In this document: positions 25,663 through 36,610 of the stretch, piece after piece
Position numbering within the stretch: the stretch's first letter is position 1
Layout: the number at the start of each line of letters is the position of its first letter
NCBI RefSeq assembly: GCF_016775705.1
Contig: NZ_CP068760.1
Span: forward strand, 2,542,001 to 2,606,000
Direction: 5' to 3'
DNA from: Chryseobacterium cucumeris
GTDB lineage: Bacteria; Bacteroidota; Bacteroidia; Flavobacteriales; Weeksellaceae
DNA: 64,000 nt
Notes under the pieces: generated by a model
What the model was told of the DNA's origin: nothing
The model's input: only the letters and a program-made list of their open reading frames with translations
Databases searched by the model: none
Made by a program: the position numbers and the translations under genes

Positions 25663-26001
25663 ATGGAAAGAGACCAGAACGAAGAACTCAGAGCATTACA
25701 GGATACCCTTTATTTTATCGGAGGCAAATGGCGGATTCCTGTCATCAATTCACTGTGTAACGGGAACAGACGCTTCAGGGAAATTGAAAGGAGTATTCCC
25801 GGAATTACCACCAGAATGCTTTCTAAAGAACTGAAAGATATGGAACTGAATAAACTGCTAAAACGCACCGTTTATCCCGAAACTCCTGTTTTAATAGAAT
25901 ATGAACCCACAGAATACTGCCGAACCTTTGGAAATATCATTCAGGAAATGATCAACTGGGGCAGGGAGCATAGAAGAGTAATTGTGGAAGATAGGAAATA
26001 A
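25663..26001 (+). CDS. HxlR family transcriptional regulator
   Basis: Start at ATG 25663 (MERDQNEELRALQDTL). 112 residues, a winged helix-turn-helix of the HxlR type: GGKWRIPVINSLCNGNRRFREIER, split over its DNA-recognition part, then ITTRMLSKELKDMELN and the wing RTVYPETPVLIEYEPTEYC. The usual HxlR first-helix Cys is absent. It probably represses or senses an electrophile or quinone and controls the divergent SDR. Confidence 0.9.
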   Translation: MERDQNEELRALQDTLYFIGGKWRIPVINSLCNGNRRFREIERSIPGITTRMLSKELKDMELNKLLKRTVYPETPVLIEYEPTEYCRTFGNIIQEMINWGREHRRVIVEDRK

Positions 26002-26011
26002 TGCCAATAAA

Positions 26012-26035
26012 AAACCTCTCACAAAGGAGAGGTTT
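26012..26035. terminator. bidirectional terminator
   Basis: Stem AAACCTCTC / GAGAGGTTT with a six-base loop, between the convergent HxlR and lipoprotein genes. Confidence 0.8.
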
Positions 26036-26039
26036 ATAA

Positions 26040-27338
26040 TTATTTGTCAAAAATTTCGATCATTATATTGTCAGGAATTATTCCCGAATAATCATAAGAC
26101 TGAACGTTGAGTTGAGTAACTGAACTTACACAGACTACCTTATTATTGTAGCTGAACACTTTATAAGGATATCTCTTTGTATTGATTGTCTTGGTTTTTG
26201 TGTAAGAATTGATGTTGTAAAGCTCAATGGTCTTACTTGTGGTTCCTGCAATAATACTGTTACCATCAAAATCAAAACTTGAAAGCTTGGAATTTCCGGA
26301 AGGCAGATCATTCTGATAAATCATTTGCGAATTATAGACAGAACCTGAACTTGCCGTAATGATTCTTCCATCAGGAAATGCTTCAAATATCCTGTAATTA
26401 AGTGGGTGATCTCCATGATAAGTATCGTCCTGATGACTTATGTAATTACCATTAAGATCAAAATTATAAAGATCCATATCTACAGGTGAAATATTCTGTG
26501 TTATGGTATATAATTGCACAGAAGTCCCTACAGCTTTTCTCATCCTTCCACTATTATAATAAAGCTGAGGTGATTGAGAAATTATAGCTTTTGTAGCTCT
26601 GCTTGCTGATTTAATCACACTGGAACTGCTATTACTATTTGAAGAACCGTAAAGTATACCGTTATGATAAACAGTACTGATGAGCGGCATTCCGAAACTC
26701 ACCTGAGCTTTCAATGTCAGGTCATTTCCATCATAAATATCTACCCAACCATCATTTCTGGGAACATATAGTTCTACACTTCCATTATAGGTTCCAATAT
26801 CAGAGTAGCCTAAAGTTGCATTTGTGCTGATCTGATGGGTAACAGAGTTTGTATTTACATCATAAATAGCAATTTTCCCATCCGTATCTAATAGGTATAG
26901 CTTTCCGGAGTTTTTATCAAATTGGGCATCAAAAGTTTTAAGATTAACCAATTTGATCTCAGGTCTTTCAATTTTTATAATGTTACTTTTAACCTCTTCA
27001 CCATTAGCCTTAATACCAATAACCTGATATTCTACATAAGGGTTAAATGGTACGGCTGAAGTAAATGTAAACTGATTCGGATAGCTATTACCAATTTCGG
27101 ATTGTATCCCATTTTGAGAATCACTTCTTACAATTTTATAATGATTATAAGTGGCATCTCCGCTGAGTGTCCATTTTAAACTTACCGTTTCAGTGGTACC
27201 ACTGTAAGTTGAAGTTAAATTAATCTTATTTTCAATAACAGGAGGTGTTACTGTGACCACCTCCGTAATATCATCGTTTGAACTGCTGCATGAAAATATT
27301 GATAAATAAGCAAATAATAGGGTTATAGTTTTTTTCAT
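26040..27338 (-). CDS. surface or periplasmic lipoprotein, fibronectin III plus beta-propeller-like
   Basis: 432 residues. Lipobox FSC gives C17. Residues 38-125 look like a fibronectin type III domain (VSLKWTLSGDATYNHYKIVRSD). Residues 130-432 carry repeated strands of the type LYLLDTDGKIAIYDVNTNSV and GSVELYVPRNDGWVDIYD, as in a beta-propeller. Ser-rich SNSNSSSSV lies near 236-244. It is likely exposed on the outer membrane. Function unknown. It starts five bases before the stop of the isocitrate dehydrogenase gene region, but it probably has a separate role. Confidence 0.65.
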   Translation of the reverse strand: MKKTITLLFAYLSIFSCSSSNDDITEVVTVTPPVIENKINLTSTYSGTTETVSLKWTLSGDATYNHYKIVRSDSQNGIQSEIGNSYPNQFTFTSAVPFNPYVEYQVIGIKANGEEVKSNIIKIERPEIKLVNLKTFDAQFDKNSGKLYLLDTDGKIAIYDVNTNSVTHQISTNATLGYSDIGTYNGSVELYVPRNDGWVDIYDGNDLTLKAQVSFGMPLISTVYHNGILYGSSNSNSSSSVIKSASRATKAIISQSPQLYYNSGRMRKAVGTSVQLYTITQNISPVDMDLYNFDLNGNYISHQDDTYHGDHPLNYRIFEAFPDGRIITASSGSVYNSQMIYQNDLPSGNSKLSSFDFDGNSIIAGTTSKTIELYNINSYTKTKTINTKRYPYKVFSYNNKVVCVSSVTQLNVQSYDYSGIIPDNIMIEIFDK

Positions 27339-27343
27339 AAATT

Positions 27344-29892
<2,549 letters not shown>

Positions 29893-29900
29893 TACATTTG
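29893..29900 (+). promoter_or_regulatory. -7 box for the cytosolic tpx gene
   Basis: TACATTTG, a match to TAnnTTTG, 22 bases before the ATG at 29923. No clear -33 TTG at the standard distance. Confidence 0.45.
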
Positions 29901-29922
29901 AAAAAATAAAAAAATAAATATT

Positions 29923-30423
29923 ATGTCAACGACAATCACTTTAAAAGGAAACGAAGTACACACAATAGGAGCATTACCATCAGTAGGAACCACTGTAAAA
30001 GACTTTGCATTGGTAGATTCAGGATTAAATGTAAAAACACTTCAAAATTTTGACGGAAAGAAAAAAGTATTCAATATTTTCCCAAGCATTGATACCCCTA
30101 CCTGTGCCGCTTCTTCCAGAAAATTCAATGAGGAAGCTTCAAAGCTTGATAATACGGTGATCATCAATGTTTCTAAAGACCTTCCATTTGCATTAGGAAG
30201 ATTCTGCGCGGTAGAAGGATTGAATAATGTAGAAACACTTTCAGACTTCAGAAGCAGCTTTGGGGACGATTATGAAGTGACCATCGCAGATTCTCCTATG
30301 AAAGGATTACTGAGCCGTGCCGTGATCGTTACTGACGAAAACAATAAAGTAGTATATACTGAGCAGGTTCCGGAAATTGCTAATGAACCTAATTACGATG
30401 CCGCTCTTGCAGCATTGAAATAA
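29923..30423 (+). CDS. tpx: thiol peroxidase (cytosolic Tpx)
   Basis: 166 residues, the normal length for Tpx. Peroxidatic C61 in SIDTPTC with the canonical Thr-Pro, and resolving C95 in GRFCAVEGL. SKDLPFA and DSPMKGLLSRAVIV are family signatures. No signal peptide, so it works in the cytoplasm, reduced by thioredoxin. It is the standard paralogue of the exported form at 6458, with which it shares several blocks. A strong terminator follows. Confidence 0.95.
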   Translation: MSTTITLKGNEVHTIGALPSVGTTVKDFALVDSGLNVKTLQNFDGKKKVFNIFPSIDTPTCAASSRKFNEEASKLDNTVIINVSKDLPFALGRFCAVEGLNNVETLSDFRSSFGDDYEVTIADSPMKGLLSRAVIVTDENNKVVYTEQVPEIANEPNYDAALAALK

Positions 30424-30440
30424 TAAAATAATTTTTGTAG

Positions 30441-30475
30441 AAAAGCCTTGTGAATATGATTTTGCAAGGCTTTTT
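30441..30475 (+). terminator. intrinsic terminator after tpx
   Basis: Stem AAAAGCCTTG (30441-30450) / CAAGGCTTTT (30464-30473) with following T run. Confidence 0.85.
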
Positions 30476-30493
30476 TAATTAAAAAATTTGAAC

Positions 30494-30841
30494 ATGGTAA
30501 AAAGAATCGTAGTCAATATTAAAACGAATACTATTTCCAAAGCCAGCCGGTTTTATCAGGATATTCTGGGACTGGAGGTTTTGATGGATCATGGCTGGAT
30601 TAAAACATTGGGTAATGAGGAAGAAGCCAAAGCTCAGATCAGCTTTGCTGAACAGGGTGGAAACGATACAGAAGTTCCAGATCTTTCCATTGAAGTGGAT
30701 AATGTGGATGAAATCTATGATAAAATGAAAAAGGCAGGCTTTGAAATCACTTATGAACTTACCCATGAAGAATGGGGAGTACGAAGATTTTTCGTTATAG
30801 ATCCATTTGATAAGCTGATTAATATACTGTCTCACCAATAA
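30494..30841 (+). CDS. VOC family (glyoxalase-like) protein
   Basis: Start at ATG 30494 (MVKRIVVN); a TTG two codons upstream is less likely. 115 residues, one vicinal-oxygen-chelate domain: FYQDILGLEVLMDHGW (about 20-35), and FFVIDPFDKLINIL at the end. Such proteins are metalloenzymes or antibiotic-sequestering proteins; metal ligands here are incomplete, so the activity is uncertain. First of at least five VOC-fold genes in the next 8 kb. Confidence 0.8.
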   Translation: MVKRIVVNIKTNTISKASRFYQDILGLEVLMDHGWIKTLGNEEEAKAQISFAEQGGNDTEVPDLSIEVDNVDEIYDKMKKAGFEITYELTHEEWGVRRFFVIDPFDKLINILSHQ

Positions 30842-30948
30842 AAACGGTTTTATGGATCCGTATGTTTTACCGTAATTAAACATTATTAATGATCCGGATC
30901 ATTAAATAATAAGATGAATAAAACTTACCTTTACAGTTTGATAATAGA

Positions 30949-32160
30949 ATGAAACGATCAGGAACAGCAGATTTACCTCTTCACTATGGCAAAGTACCGC
31001 CATGGCTGTATGAACGCATGTCTGTTCTGGGGCTTTCCATTATTGAAGTCATTCTCATGGATTACGGTAAAGACGAGGTCTTACGCCGTCTGGCAGATCC
31101 ATTCTGGTTCCAGAGCTTTGGAGCGGTGATGGGAATGGACTGGCATTCTTCAGGGATTACCACTTCCGTTATGGGAGCTTTAAAACGTTCTGTTAACCCA
31201 AATTCTCAGTCGCTGGGGCTTTATATCTGTGGCGGAAAAGGGAAGTTTTCCCGCGAAACTCCATCAGAGCTCATTAAAATTGCAGATAAAACCGGACTGA
31301 ACGGAACAGAACTGGTAAGAGCCAGCAAGCTTTCTGCAAAAGTAGATAATACGGCCATCCAGGATGGTTACCAGCTGTATTTACACAATTTCATTCTTTC
31401 AGACAATGGAAACTGGAGCGTCATTCAGCAGGGAATGCATGAATCTGACGGAACAGCAAGACGTTATCACTGGCACTCGGAAAACGTTACCTCTTTTGTA
31501 GAACAGCCGCACACAGGAATCAATGGGATTTCAAGAGGAAGAATTCTTAACCTTACCGATACTGAAGCTTCAGAGAACAGGAAAGGAATTCTGGATATTT
31601 CCCACACCGATTCTGCGGAAGTGATGAAAGATTTTGCAAGACTGATTCTTCCTGCCCACCATGATGTTCAGGCTTCTGATGTTGATTTGAAAAGACTGGG
31701 AGCACTTTTATATGTTACCAGAGAACAGCAGCCACAGAATTTTGAAGATCTGCTGATGCTGGAAGGAGTAGGGCCAAGAACCATGCAGTCTTTGGCTCTG
31801 GTCAGTGAAGTGATTCACGGAGCGCCGTCAAGATTTGCAGACCCGGCAAGGTTTTCCTTTGCTCATGGCGGTAAAGACGGACACCCTTTCCCGGTGCCGA
31901 TCAATACGTATGATGAAAGTATCAGCATCCTGAGAAAAGGGATTGAAAAATCCAAACTTGGAAATTCTGATAAGCTGAATTCTTTAAATAAACTTCATCA
32001 GATCATAGCAAAAGCAGAAAAAGATTTCACTCCGGATTTTGATATTCAGCAGGTGATTGAAGAAGAAAGGCAGAATTCCTGGCGTTTTGGTGGGAAAACG
32101 ATATTCGGCGATGCCCAGAAACCCACTGCTCCAAAATCAATACAGCTTTCCCTGTTTTAA
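30949..32160 (+). CDS. DUF763 family protein
   Basis: 403 residues, complete. MKRSGTADLPLHYGKVPPWL at the N terminus, then DPFWFQSFGAVMGMDWHSSG and GGKGKFSRETPSEL, are the diagnostic blocks of DUF763, a family well known from archaea and thermophiles and also present in flavobacteria. Around residues 260-285 there is a helix-hairpin-helix-like LLMLEGVGPRTMQSLALVSEV, pointing to DNA contact. Role unknown; a nucleic-acid-linked enzyme is a reasonable guess. Stands alone. Confidence 0.85.
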   Translation: MKRSGTADLPLHYGKVPPWLYERMSVLGLSIIEVILMDYGKDEVLRRLADPFWFQSFGAVMGMDWHSSGITTSVMGALKRSVNPNSQSLGLYICGGKGKFSRETPSELIKIADKTGLNGTELVRASKLSAKVDNTAIQDGYQLYLHNFILSDNGNWSVIQQGMHESDGTARRYHWHSENVTSFVEQPHTGINGISRGRILNLTDTEASENRKGILDISHTDSAEVMKDFARLILPAHHDVQASDVDLKRLGALLYVTREQQPQNFEDLLMLEGVGPRTMQSLALVSEVIHGAPSRFADPARFSFAHGGKDGHPFPVPINTYDESISILRKGIEKSKLGNSDKLNSLNKLHQIIAKAEKDFTPDFDIQQVIEEERQNSWRFGGKTIFGDAQKPTAPKSIQLSLF

Positions 32161-32212
32161 AAAAAATATTTCCTGTAAAAAGCTTACAATGACTGTATCG
32201 GGAGATAGTCAT

Positions 32213-32265
32213 TCCCATCCTCCGGAGGGGTGGCGAAAATTCAAAGAATTTTTGACGGGGTGGTC
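32213..32265. repeat. dispersed repeat (second copy of 19631-19683)
   Basis: Same roughly 50 bp unit as at 19631-19683: TCCGGAGGGG hairpin, AAAATTCAAAGAATTTTT near-palindrome and GGGGTGGTC. Confidence 0.85.
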
Positions 32266-32433
32266 AGAGATAGTATGTTTCAAATAACTGTTTAAAAACA
32301 AAAAGATTTGAAATGTATTTAATTTCAATAGGGTATGTGCTTTTTATGAAAATATTCAATGCTTTGTTTAATACTTTTTGCTCTGAATTCAATTAAAAAT
32401 TTTACTTTTAAAGACTTAAAAAATTGACACCAA

Positions 32434-33024
32434 ATGACCAATAAAGCTTTAGAAACCTGCTATGATTTCCCCTTTTTTTTCCCTGAAGAGCTTGCTGAAA
32501 TATTCCAGGCTCATGAAAAAACATCTTTCCAGAAAGGTGATTTCATTCTTGAGGAAGGAAAAACAGCCAATGAATATTATATTCTTGAAAGCGGATTGGC
32601 GCGTTCCTATGTGAATGATTTCAACGGAAATGAAGTAACAACCCACTTTTTTGTAGAAAATGAAGTCATTATTGAGGTTTTGTCAATGTTTCAGCGGGTT
32701 CCGTCTCAGGAAAATATTGTTTGTATTACCGACTGCGAGTGCTGGAGGCTGGATTATGATACCTTCCAGGAGTTGTTCCATAAAATCCCAAACCTCAGGG
32801 AATGGGGAAGATCATGGATGTCTCAGGAGCTTTTTGCCTACAAACAAAGATCTGTAGAAATGTTTACCCTTTCTGCCACCAGAAGATACCTTAATCTGCT
32901 GGAGCAAAAATCTAAAGTCATACAATTTGCCCCCTTGAAACAAATAGCGTCCTATCTGGGAGTTACAGATACTTCCCTGAGCCGTATCCGTAAGGAAATC
33001 GTTTCTCATCCCAAGAAAAATTAA
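32434..33024 (+). CDS. Crp/Fnr family transcriptional regulator
   Basis: 196 residues. Cyclic-nucleotide-binding-like beta roll at about 20-110 (FILEEGKTANEYYILESGLARSY, split here as a typical cNMP-domain pattern), a long dimer helix, and a C-terminal helix-turn-helix APLKQIASYLGVTDTSLSRI (about 165-185). Residues for cAMP binding are not obviously kept, as in many Bacteroidota members. Directly downstream are two VOC genes, each preceded by a palindrome CTTGCC-N4-RRCAAG-like site; these are the proposed targets. Confidence 0.9.
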   Translation: MTNKALETCYDFPFFFPEELAEIFQAHEKTSFQKGDFILEEGKTANEYYILESGLARSYVNDFNGNEVTTHFFVENEVIIEVLSMFQRVPSQENIVCITDCECWRLDYDTFQELFHKIPNLREWGRSWMSQELFAYKQRSVEMFTLSATRRYLNLLEQKSKVIQFAPLKQIASYLGVTDTSLSRIRKEIVSHPKKN

Positions 33025-33026
33025 AT

Positions 33027-33042
33027 CTTGCCCTATGACAAG
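33027..33042 (+). promoter_or_regulatory. candidate Crp/Fnr-type operator 1
   Basis: CTTGCCCTATGACAAG, an inverted repeat with one mismatch. Its 3' end lies exactly 21 bases upstream of the -7 box TAATTTTG at 33064-33071, which puts the centre near -41, the classical class II activator position. Confidence 0.65.
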
Positions 33043-33063
33043 TAGATTTTCATTGCACCTCGG

Positions 33064-33071
33064 TAATTTTG
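33064..33071 (+). promoter_or_regulatory. -7 box of the first tandem VOC gene
   Basis: TAATTTTG, TAnnTTTG type, 30 bases before the ATG at 33102. No TTG at the standard -33 position, as expected for an activator-dependent promoter. Confidence 0.6.
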
Positions 33072-33101
33072 GATTACAATTTAACACTAAAATTACAAAA
33101 A

Positions 33102-33509
33102 ATGAAAGTCAATCAAATTTATGTCAACCTTCCGGTAAAAGATGTACAGAAAACCAAAGAATTCTGGACTAAGGTAGGTTTTTCTATCAATGAACAATTC
33201 TCTGATGATAAAGCAACCTGCGTTGTTTTGAATGATACTATCTATGTGATGTTTCTCCAGGAAGATTATTTTATGACCTTCACCAATAAACCTGTTGCCA
33301 AAGAAAATACCAGTCAGGTTCTTGTAGCTGTAGGTTTGAACAGCCGTGAAGAAGTAGATAAAATAGTAAACACTGCTGTAGAGAACGGCGCACGGCAGCA
33401 TGAAGAACCTCAGGATTACGGATGGATGTATCAGAACTCCTTCTGGGACCCGGATGGGCATGGCTGGAATATTACTTTTGCAGATATGTCTCAAATGCCT
33501 GCTGAATAA
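33102..33509 (+). CDS. VOC family protein (tandem copy 1)
   Basis: Start at ATG 33102 (MKVNQIYVNLPVKDVQK). 135 residues, a single VOC domain of the bleomycin/fosfomycin-resistance-like group: KTKEFWTKVGFSINEQFSDD, TFTNKPVAKENTSQVL, and DYGWMYQNSFWDPDGHGW with the C-terminal DPDGHGW. It is a close paralogue of the next gene. Both are behind the same type of operator, suggesting joint control by the Crp/Fnr regulator at 32434. The ligand is unknown. Confidence 0.85.
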   Translation: MKVNQIYVNLPVKDVQKTKEFWTKVGFSINEQFSDDKATCVVLNDTIYVMFLQEDYFMTFTNKPVAKENTSQVLVAVGLNSREEVDKIVNTAVENGARQHEEPQDYGWMYQNSFWDPDGHGWNITFADMSQMPAE

Positions 33510-33532
33510 ATTAATCCAAATAAAAAATAAAT

Positions 33533-33548
33533 CTTGCCCTATGGCAAG
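33533..33548 (+). promoter_or_regulatory. candidate Crp/Fnr-type operator 2
   Basis: CTTGCCCTATGGCAAG, a perfect inverted repeat (CTTGCC / GGCAAG around CTAT). Again exactly 21 bases upstream of a TAATTTTG box (33570-33577). Confidence 0.7.
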
Positions 33549-33569
33549 CACATTCTTACCAAATCCTGA

Positions 33570-33577
33570 TAATTTTG
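33570..33577 (+). promoter_or_regulatory. -7 box of the second tandem VOC gene
   Basis: TAATTTTG, 28 bases before the ATG at 33606, same layout as at 33064-33071. Confidence 0.6.
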
Positions 33578-33605
33578 GATAACAATCACCACTAAAATTT
33601 ACAAA

Positions 33606-34016
33606 ATGAATATTACAGATATTTACGTCAATTTACCTGTAAAAGACGTTCAAAAAACCAGAGAATTCTGGACGAAGCTTGGCTTTTCTATCAATGAACA
33701 GTTTTCAGATGATAAGGCCATATGTGTAGTCATGAAAGAAAATCATATCTACACCATGTTTCTCAAAGAAGAGTTCTTTCAAACCTTTACCAACAGACCT
33801 TTTGCTAAAGGAGATACAACACAGGTACTTCTGGCCATCGGGGTAAACAGCCGGGAAGAAGTAGACGGTATGGTAAAAACAGCGATCGAAAACGGAGGTT
33901 CAAAATACAGTGAGCCTGTAGATTACGGATGGATGTATCAAAGCAGTTTTGCTGATATCAACGGCCATCAGTGGGAAGTAATGCATGGTGATGCCTCTCA
34001 GATCCCTGCAGAATAA
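33606..34016 (+). CDS. VOC family protein (tandem copy 2)
   Basis: 136 residues, paralogue of the protein at 33102: IYVNLPVKDVQKTREFWTKL and GFSINEQFSDDKAICVV are nearly shared, and DYGWMYQSSFADINGHQW aligns with its metal-binding end. The DPDGHGW of copy 1 is DINGHQW here, so ligand binding may differ. Its promoter and operator were duplicated along with the gene. Function unknown. Confidence 0.85.
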   Translation: MNITDIYVNLPVKDVQKTREFWTKLGFSINEQFSDDKAICVVMKENHIYTMFLKEEFFQTFTNRPFAKGDTTQVLLAIGVNSREEVDGMVKTAIENGGSKYSEPVDYGWMYQSSFADINGHQWEVMHGDASQIPAE

Positions 34017-34040
34017 TCATAACACCACAAAATGTATCAT

Positions 34041-34503
34041 ATGGAAACACAATCAAACGATATAGAAATCATAAAAAATCAGGTAACCAGTAATTATTTT
34101 GTGATTACGATGAATATCGATGGTATTACCCACGAAGAATCTATGATTTTTCCCAATGGTGAAGCCAATTGTATGAACTGGATCCTTGGACATTTAATTT
34201 ACATCAGAAATCCCTTACTGAATATTTTAGGAGAAGAATCTGTCTGGGATAGTGAAAAATTTTCTTTCTATAACAGGGGTGAAATTGCTTTAGATCATCA
34301 AGATAAATTGATTAGTTTTGAAGATTTAAAATCCTATCTTAAACAATCCCCAGGATAAGCTGGAAGCAAAGCTCAGCACGCTTGATAGTTTTAAACCTGA
34401 AATGATTAAAGATATATCAACCCTAAGCCTTCATGAAATCTATCACAGTGGGCAGCTGGGTTATCTCCGCAGAATTTTAGGAAAACCGGGTGCTATAAAA
34501 TAG
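34041..34503 (+). pseudogene. DinB-like protein gene with a frameshift
   Basis: Frame 1 (from ATG 34041, or 34032) gives an N-terminal DinB-type part with GEANCMNWILGHLIYIRNPL and stops at 34358. Directly beyond, the +1 frame continues with DKLEAKLSTLDSF and a C-terminal HEIYHSGQLGYLRRILGKPG, ending at 34503. Removing one C from the CCCC run at 34348-34351 would join them into one protein of about 153 residues. It is thus either a recent pseudogene or a sequencing error. DinB-like proteins are putative metal-dependent enzymes with a His triad. Confidence 0.8.
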
Positions 34504-34705
34504 CATGCTATTTTTAGACTCCTTACTTCGCTCGGAATGACAGGTGCATCGCTGAAATATGAGTATTACCTTTTCAGATGAGTATAATTTTATCGCAGAT
34601 AAAATCCTTGCGACTTAAAAAAGCATAGTTTGTAAAACTCCTAGCGCCTTTATGTTTCTCCAACCTACTAACCTCTAATTTCTAACTTCTAATCTCTGAT
34701 TAAAA
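34504..34705. repeat. intergenic dispersed repeat cluster
   Basis: Holds CTCCTTACTTCGCTCGGAATGAC-type palindrome (34516-34541) and the TTTTATCGCAGATAAAATCCTTGCG element (34583-34670), related to copies at 6318, 43150 and 45908. No gene is seen. Confidence 0.7.
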
Positions 34706-35230
34706 ATGAACACACCAAAATCAAAAAAAATGGAGCTCGTTATTCCGGCTTACAGAATGCATTCCCAAAGCTTTATGAACGTTTTGGACGGCATTTCGGA
34801 AGAAGACGCCTTGAAAAGAATTGAAAATAAAACCAATCATATCGTATGGATGGCAGGAAACTTTGTCAACATGCGCTACGGATTAGGTTCAGTACTTGGA
34901 CTTCAGGGAGAAGACCCGTACAATGATTTGTTTTTCCAGGGGAAAGCACTGGATGAAAATTTTAAATATCCAACCCTTGCTGAACTGAAAGAAAACTTTC
35001 ATACAATTTCAGCTAAAGTCTTTCAAAAACTTCATGAAGTAACCGATGAAGAGCTGGATGAAATATTTGAAATAGGAATGAACATCCCTTTCATTAAAGA
35101 AACAAAACTCAATTTTGTCGGAATGTGCATCGGCCGTGAAGACTATCTCTGCGGACAGATAGGTCTCATGCGCAGAATTTTGGATTATCCGGGAATGAAA
35201 TATGATGTGGACGAAAATCTTAAATATTAA
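34706..35230 (+). CDS. DinB superfamily protein
   Basis: 174 residues, intact four-helix DinB-like fold, related to the broken gene at 34041. NHIVWMAGNFVNMRYGLGSVLG is the N-terminal hallmark (His in the first helix pair), and CGQIGLMRRILDYPG the C-terminal one, where the usual second His is Cys. With one of the three metal ligands changed, catalysis is doubtful. Followed after two bases by an alpha/beta hydrolase gene, likely one transcript. Confidence 0.8.
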   Translation: MNTPKSKKMELVIPAYRMHSQSFMNVLDGISEEDALKRIENKTNHIVWMAGNFVNMRYGLGSVLGLQGEDPYNDLFFQGKALDENFKYPTLAELKENFHTISAKVFQKLHEVTDEELDEIFEIGMNIPFIKETKLNFVGMCIGREDYLCGQIGLMRRILDYPGMKYDVDENLKY

Positions 35231-35232
35231 TA

Positions 35233-36009
35233 ATGAATCCAGTAGAAAAAGGCTATAAAAAAGTCAACGGAATCCAATTATATTACGAGATCTACGGATC
35301 AGGAAAACCTGTGGTTTTAATCCATGGCGGTGGCTCTTCAATGCTTTATGATTTTAAAGAAGTCATTGCAAGGCTGGAAGGCAAGTTCCAGCTGATAGGA
35401 ATCGATTTACAAAACCATGGCAGAAGTGAACACCGCGATATTCCTGAAACATTTGAACAGGATGCAGACGATGTTGCAGGACTTTTGGCAGAACTTAACA
35501 TTGAAAAAGCTTCATTCTGGGGATTCAGTAATGGAGGAAGTACCGTAATGCAGATTGGGCATCGTCATCCAGGAATTGTTGAGAAATTAGTGATTGCCTC
35601 TGCTTTTTATAAAAGAAGCGGAATGATAGACGGCTTTTTTGAAGGAATGCAGGAAGCAACTTTTGAATCAATGCCTGAACCTTTTAAAATTAATTTCTTA
35701 AGCCTCAATCCTGATTTCTCAAAGCTTGAAAACCTTTTTGAGAAAGATTGTACAAGGATGCAGACTTTTCAGGACTGGAATGATGAAGTGCTGAGGTCAA
35801 TCAAATCACCTGCATTATTTATCAGCGGCGATCAGGATGTGATGAAGCCGGAACATACTGCCGAAATGTGGCGGTTGGTGAAAGGCTCCCGGTTATTGAT
35901 ACTTCCCGCAACTCATGGTATTTATATGATGCCGGACTTTGATGGAAGTATTGATGCCAACTTAATAGACTTTACCGTCAGGGAAGTAGAAAAATTTTTA
36001 AACCATTAA
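35233..36009 (+). CDS. alpha/beta hydrolase
   Basis: 258 residues. Oxyanion motif HGGGSS (31-36), nucleophile elbow GFSNGG with S99, an Asp in ISGDQDVM (about 201-208), and His in ATHGIYMMP (about 229). Classical esterase/peptidase-like fold; substrate unknown. Starts two bases behind the DinB gene at 34706, so both are probably translated from one mRNA. Confidence 0.9.
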   Translation: MNPVEKGYKKVNGIQLYYEIYGSGKPVVLIHGGGSSMLYDFKEVIARLEGKFQLIGIDLQNHGRSEHRDIPETFEQDADDVAGLLAELNIEKASFWGFSNGGSTVMQIGHRHPGIVEKLVIASAFYKRSGMIDGFFEGMQEATFESMPEPFKINFLSLNPDFSKLENLFEKDCTRMQTFQDWNDEVLRSIKSPALFISGDQDVMKPEHTAEMWRLVKGSRLLILPATHGIYMMPDFDGSIDANLIDFTVREVEKFLNH

Positions 36010-36099
36010 GCGTTTTTTTATTCATAGTAAATTAATTAATCCTTAATGGATCAACAGTAGAAACAATATTTTATAATAATAACTTTAAAATTAAAAATC

Positions 36100-36531
36100 A
36101 TGGCTAAATTAAATCCATACCTAAATTTTGATGGAACAGCTGAAGAAGCGTTCAATTTTTACAAAAGTGTTTTCGGTGGTGAATTCGTTGGTGGAATTCA
36201 TAAAATGGGAAATGCTCCCGGAACAGAAAACCTTTCGGAAGAAGAAAAAAACAGAGTAATGCACATCGCTCTGCCTGTAGGTGGGGACCTGTTAATGGCC
36301 TCCGATATTGTACCGGCATTCGGGCAGACTCTTACCGTAGGAAATAATAATTATGTGTCTATTTTCCCTGATTCAAAAAGCGAAGCAGACAGGATTTTTA
36401 AAGAACTTTCTGATGGCGGAAACGTGGAAATGCCTATTGAAGATCAGTTCTGGGGAGACTACTTCGGATGTTTTCAGGATAAGTATGGTGTTCATTGGAT
36501 GGTGAACTATAATGAAGAATCTGCAAAATAA
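36100..36531 (+). CDS. PhnB-like VOC protein
   Basis: 143 residues. N-terminal NPYLNFDGTAEEAFNFYKSV and C-terminal FWGDYFGCFQDKYGVHW are the signatures of PhnB/YjdN-type VOC proteins. MHIALPVGGDLLMASD is the central strand block. Enzymatic role unknown; E. coli homologues are not essential for phosphonate use. A terminator follows. Confidence 0.9.
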   Translation: MAKLNPYLNFDGTAEEAFNFYKSVFGGEFVGGIHKMGNAPGTENLSEEEKNRVMHIALPVGGDLLMASDIVPAFGQTLTVGNNNYVSIFPDSKSEADRIFKELSDGGNVEMPIEDQFWGDYFGCFQDKYGVHWMVNYNEESAK

Positions 36532-36553
36532 TCTTATATTTAACTAATGATAA

Positions 36554-36585
36554 TAAAGAGATGCTCATTTTTGGGCAGCTCTTTA
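36554..36585 (+). terminator. intrinsic terminator
   Basis: Stem TAAAGAG / CTCTTTA, extended through one mismatch by TGC / GCA, then a short T run. Confidence 0.6.
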
Positions 36586-36610
36586 TTTAAACTTTTAAAA
36601 ATATAGAACT

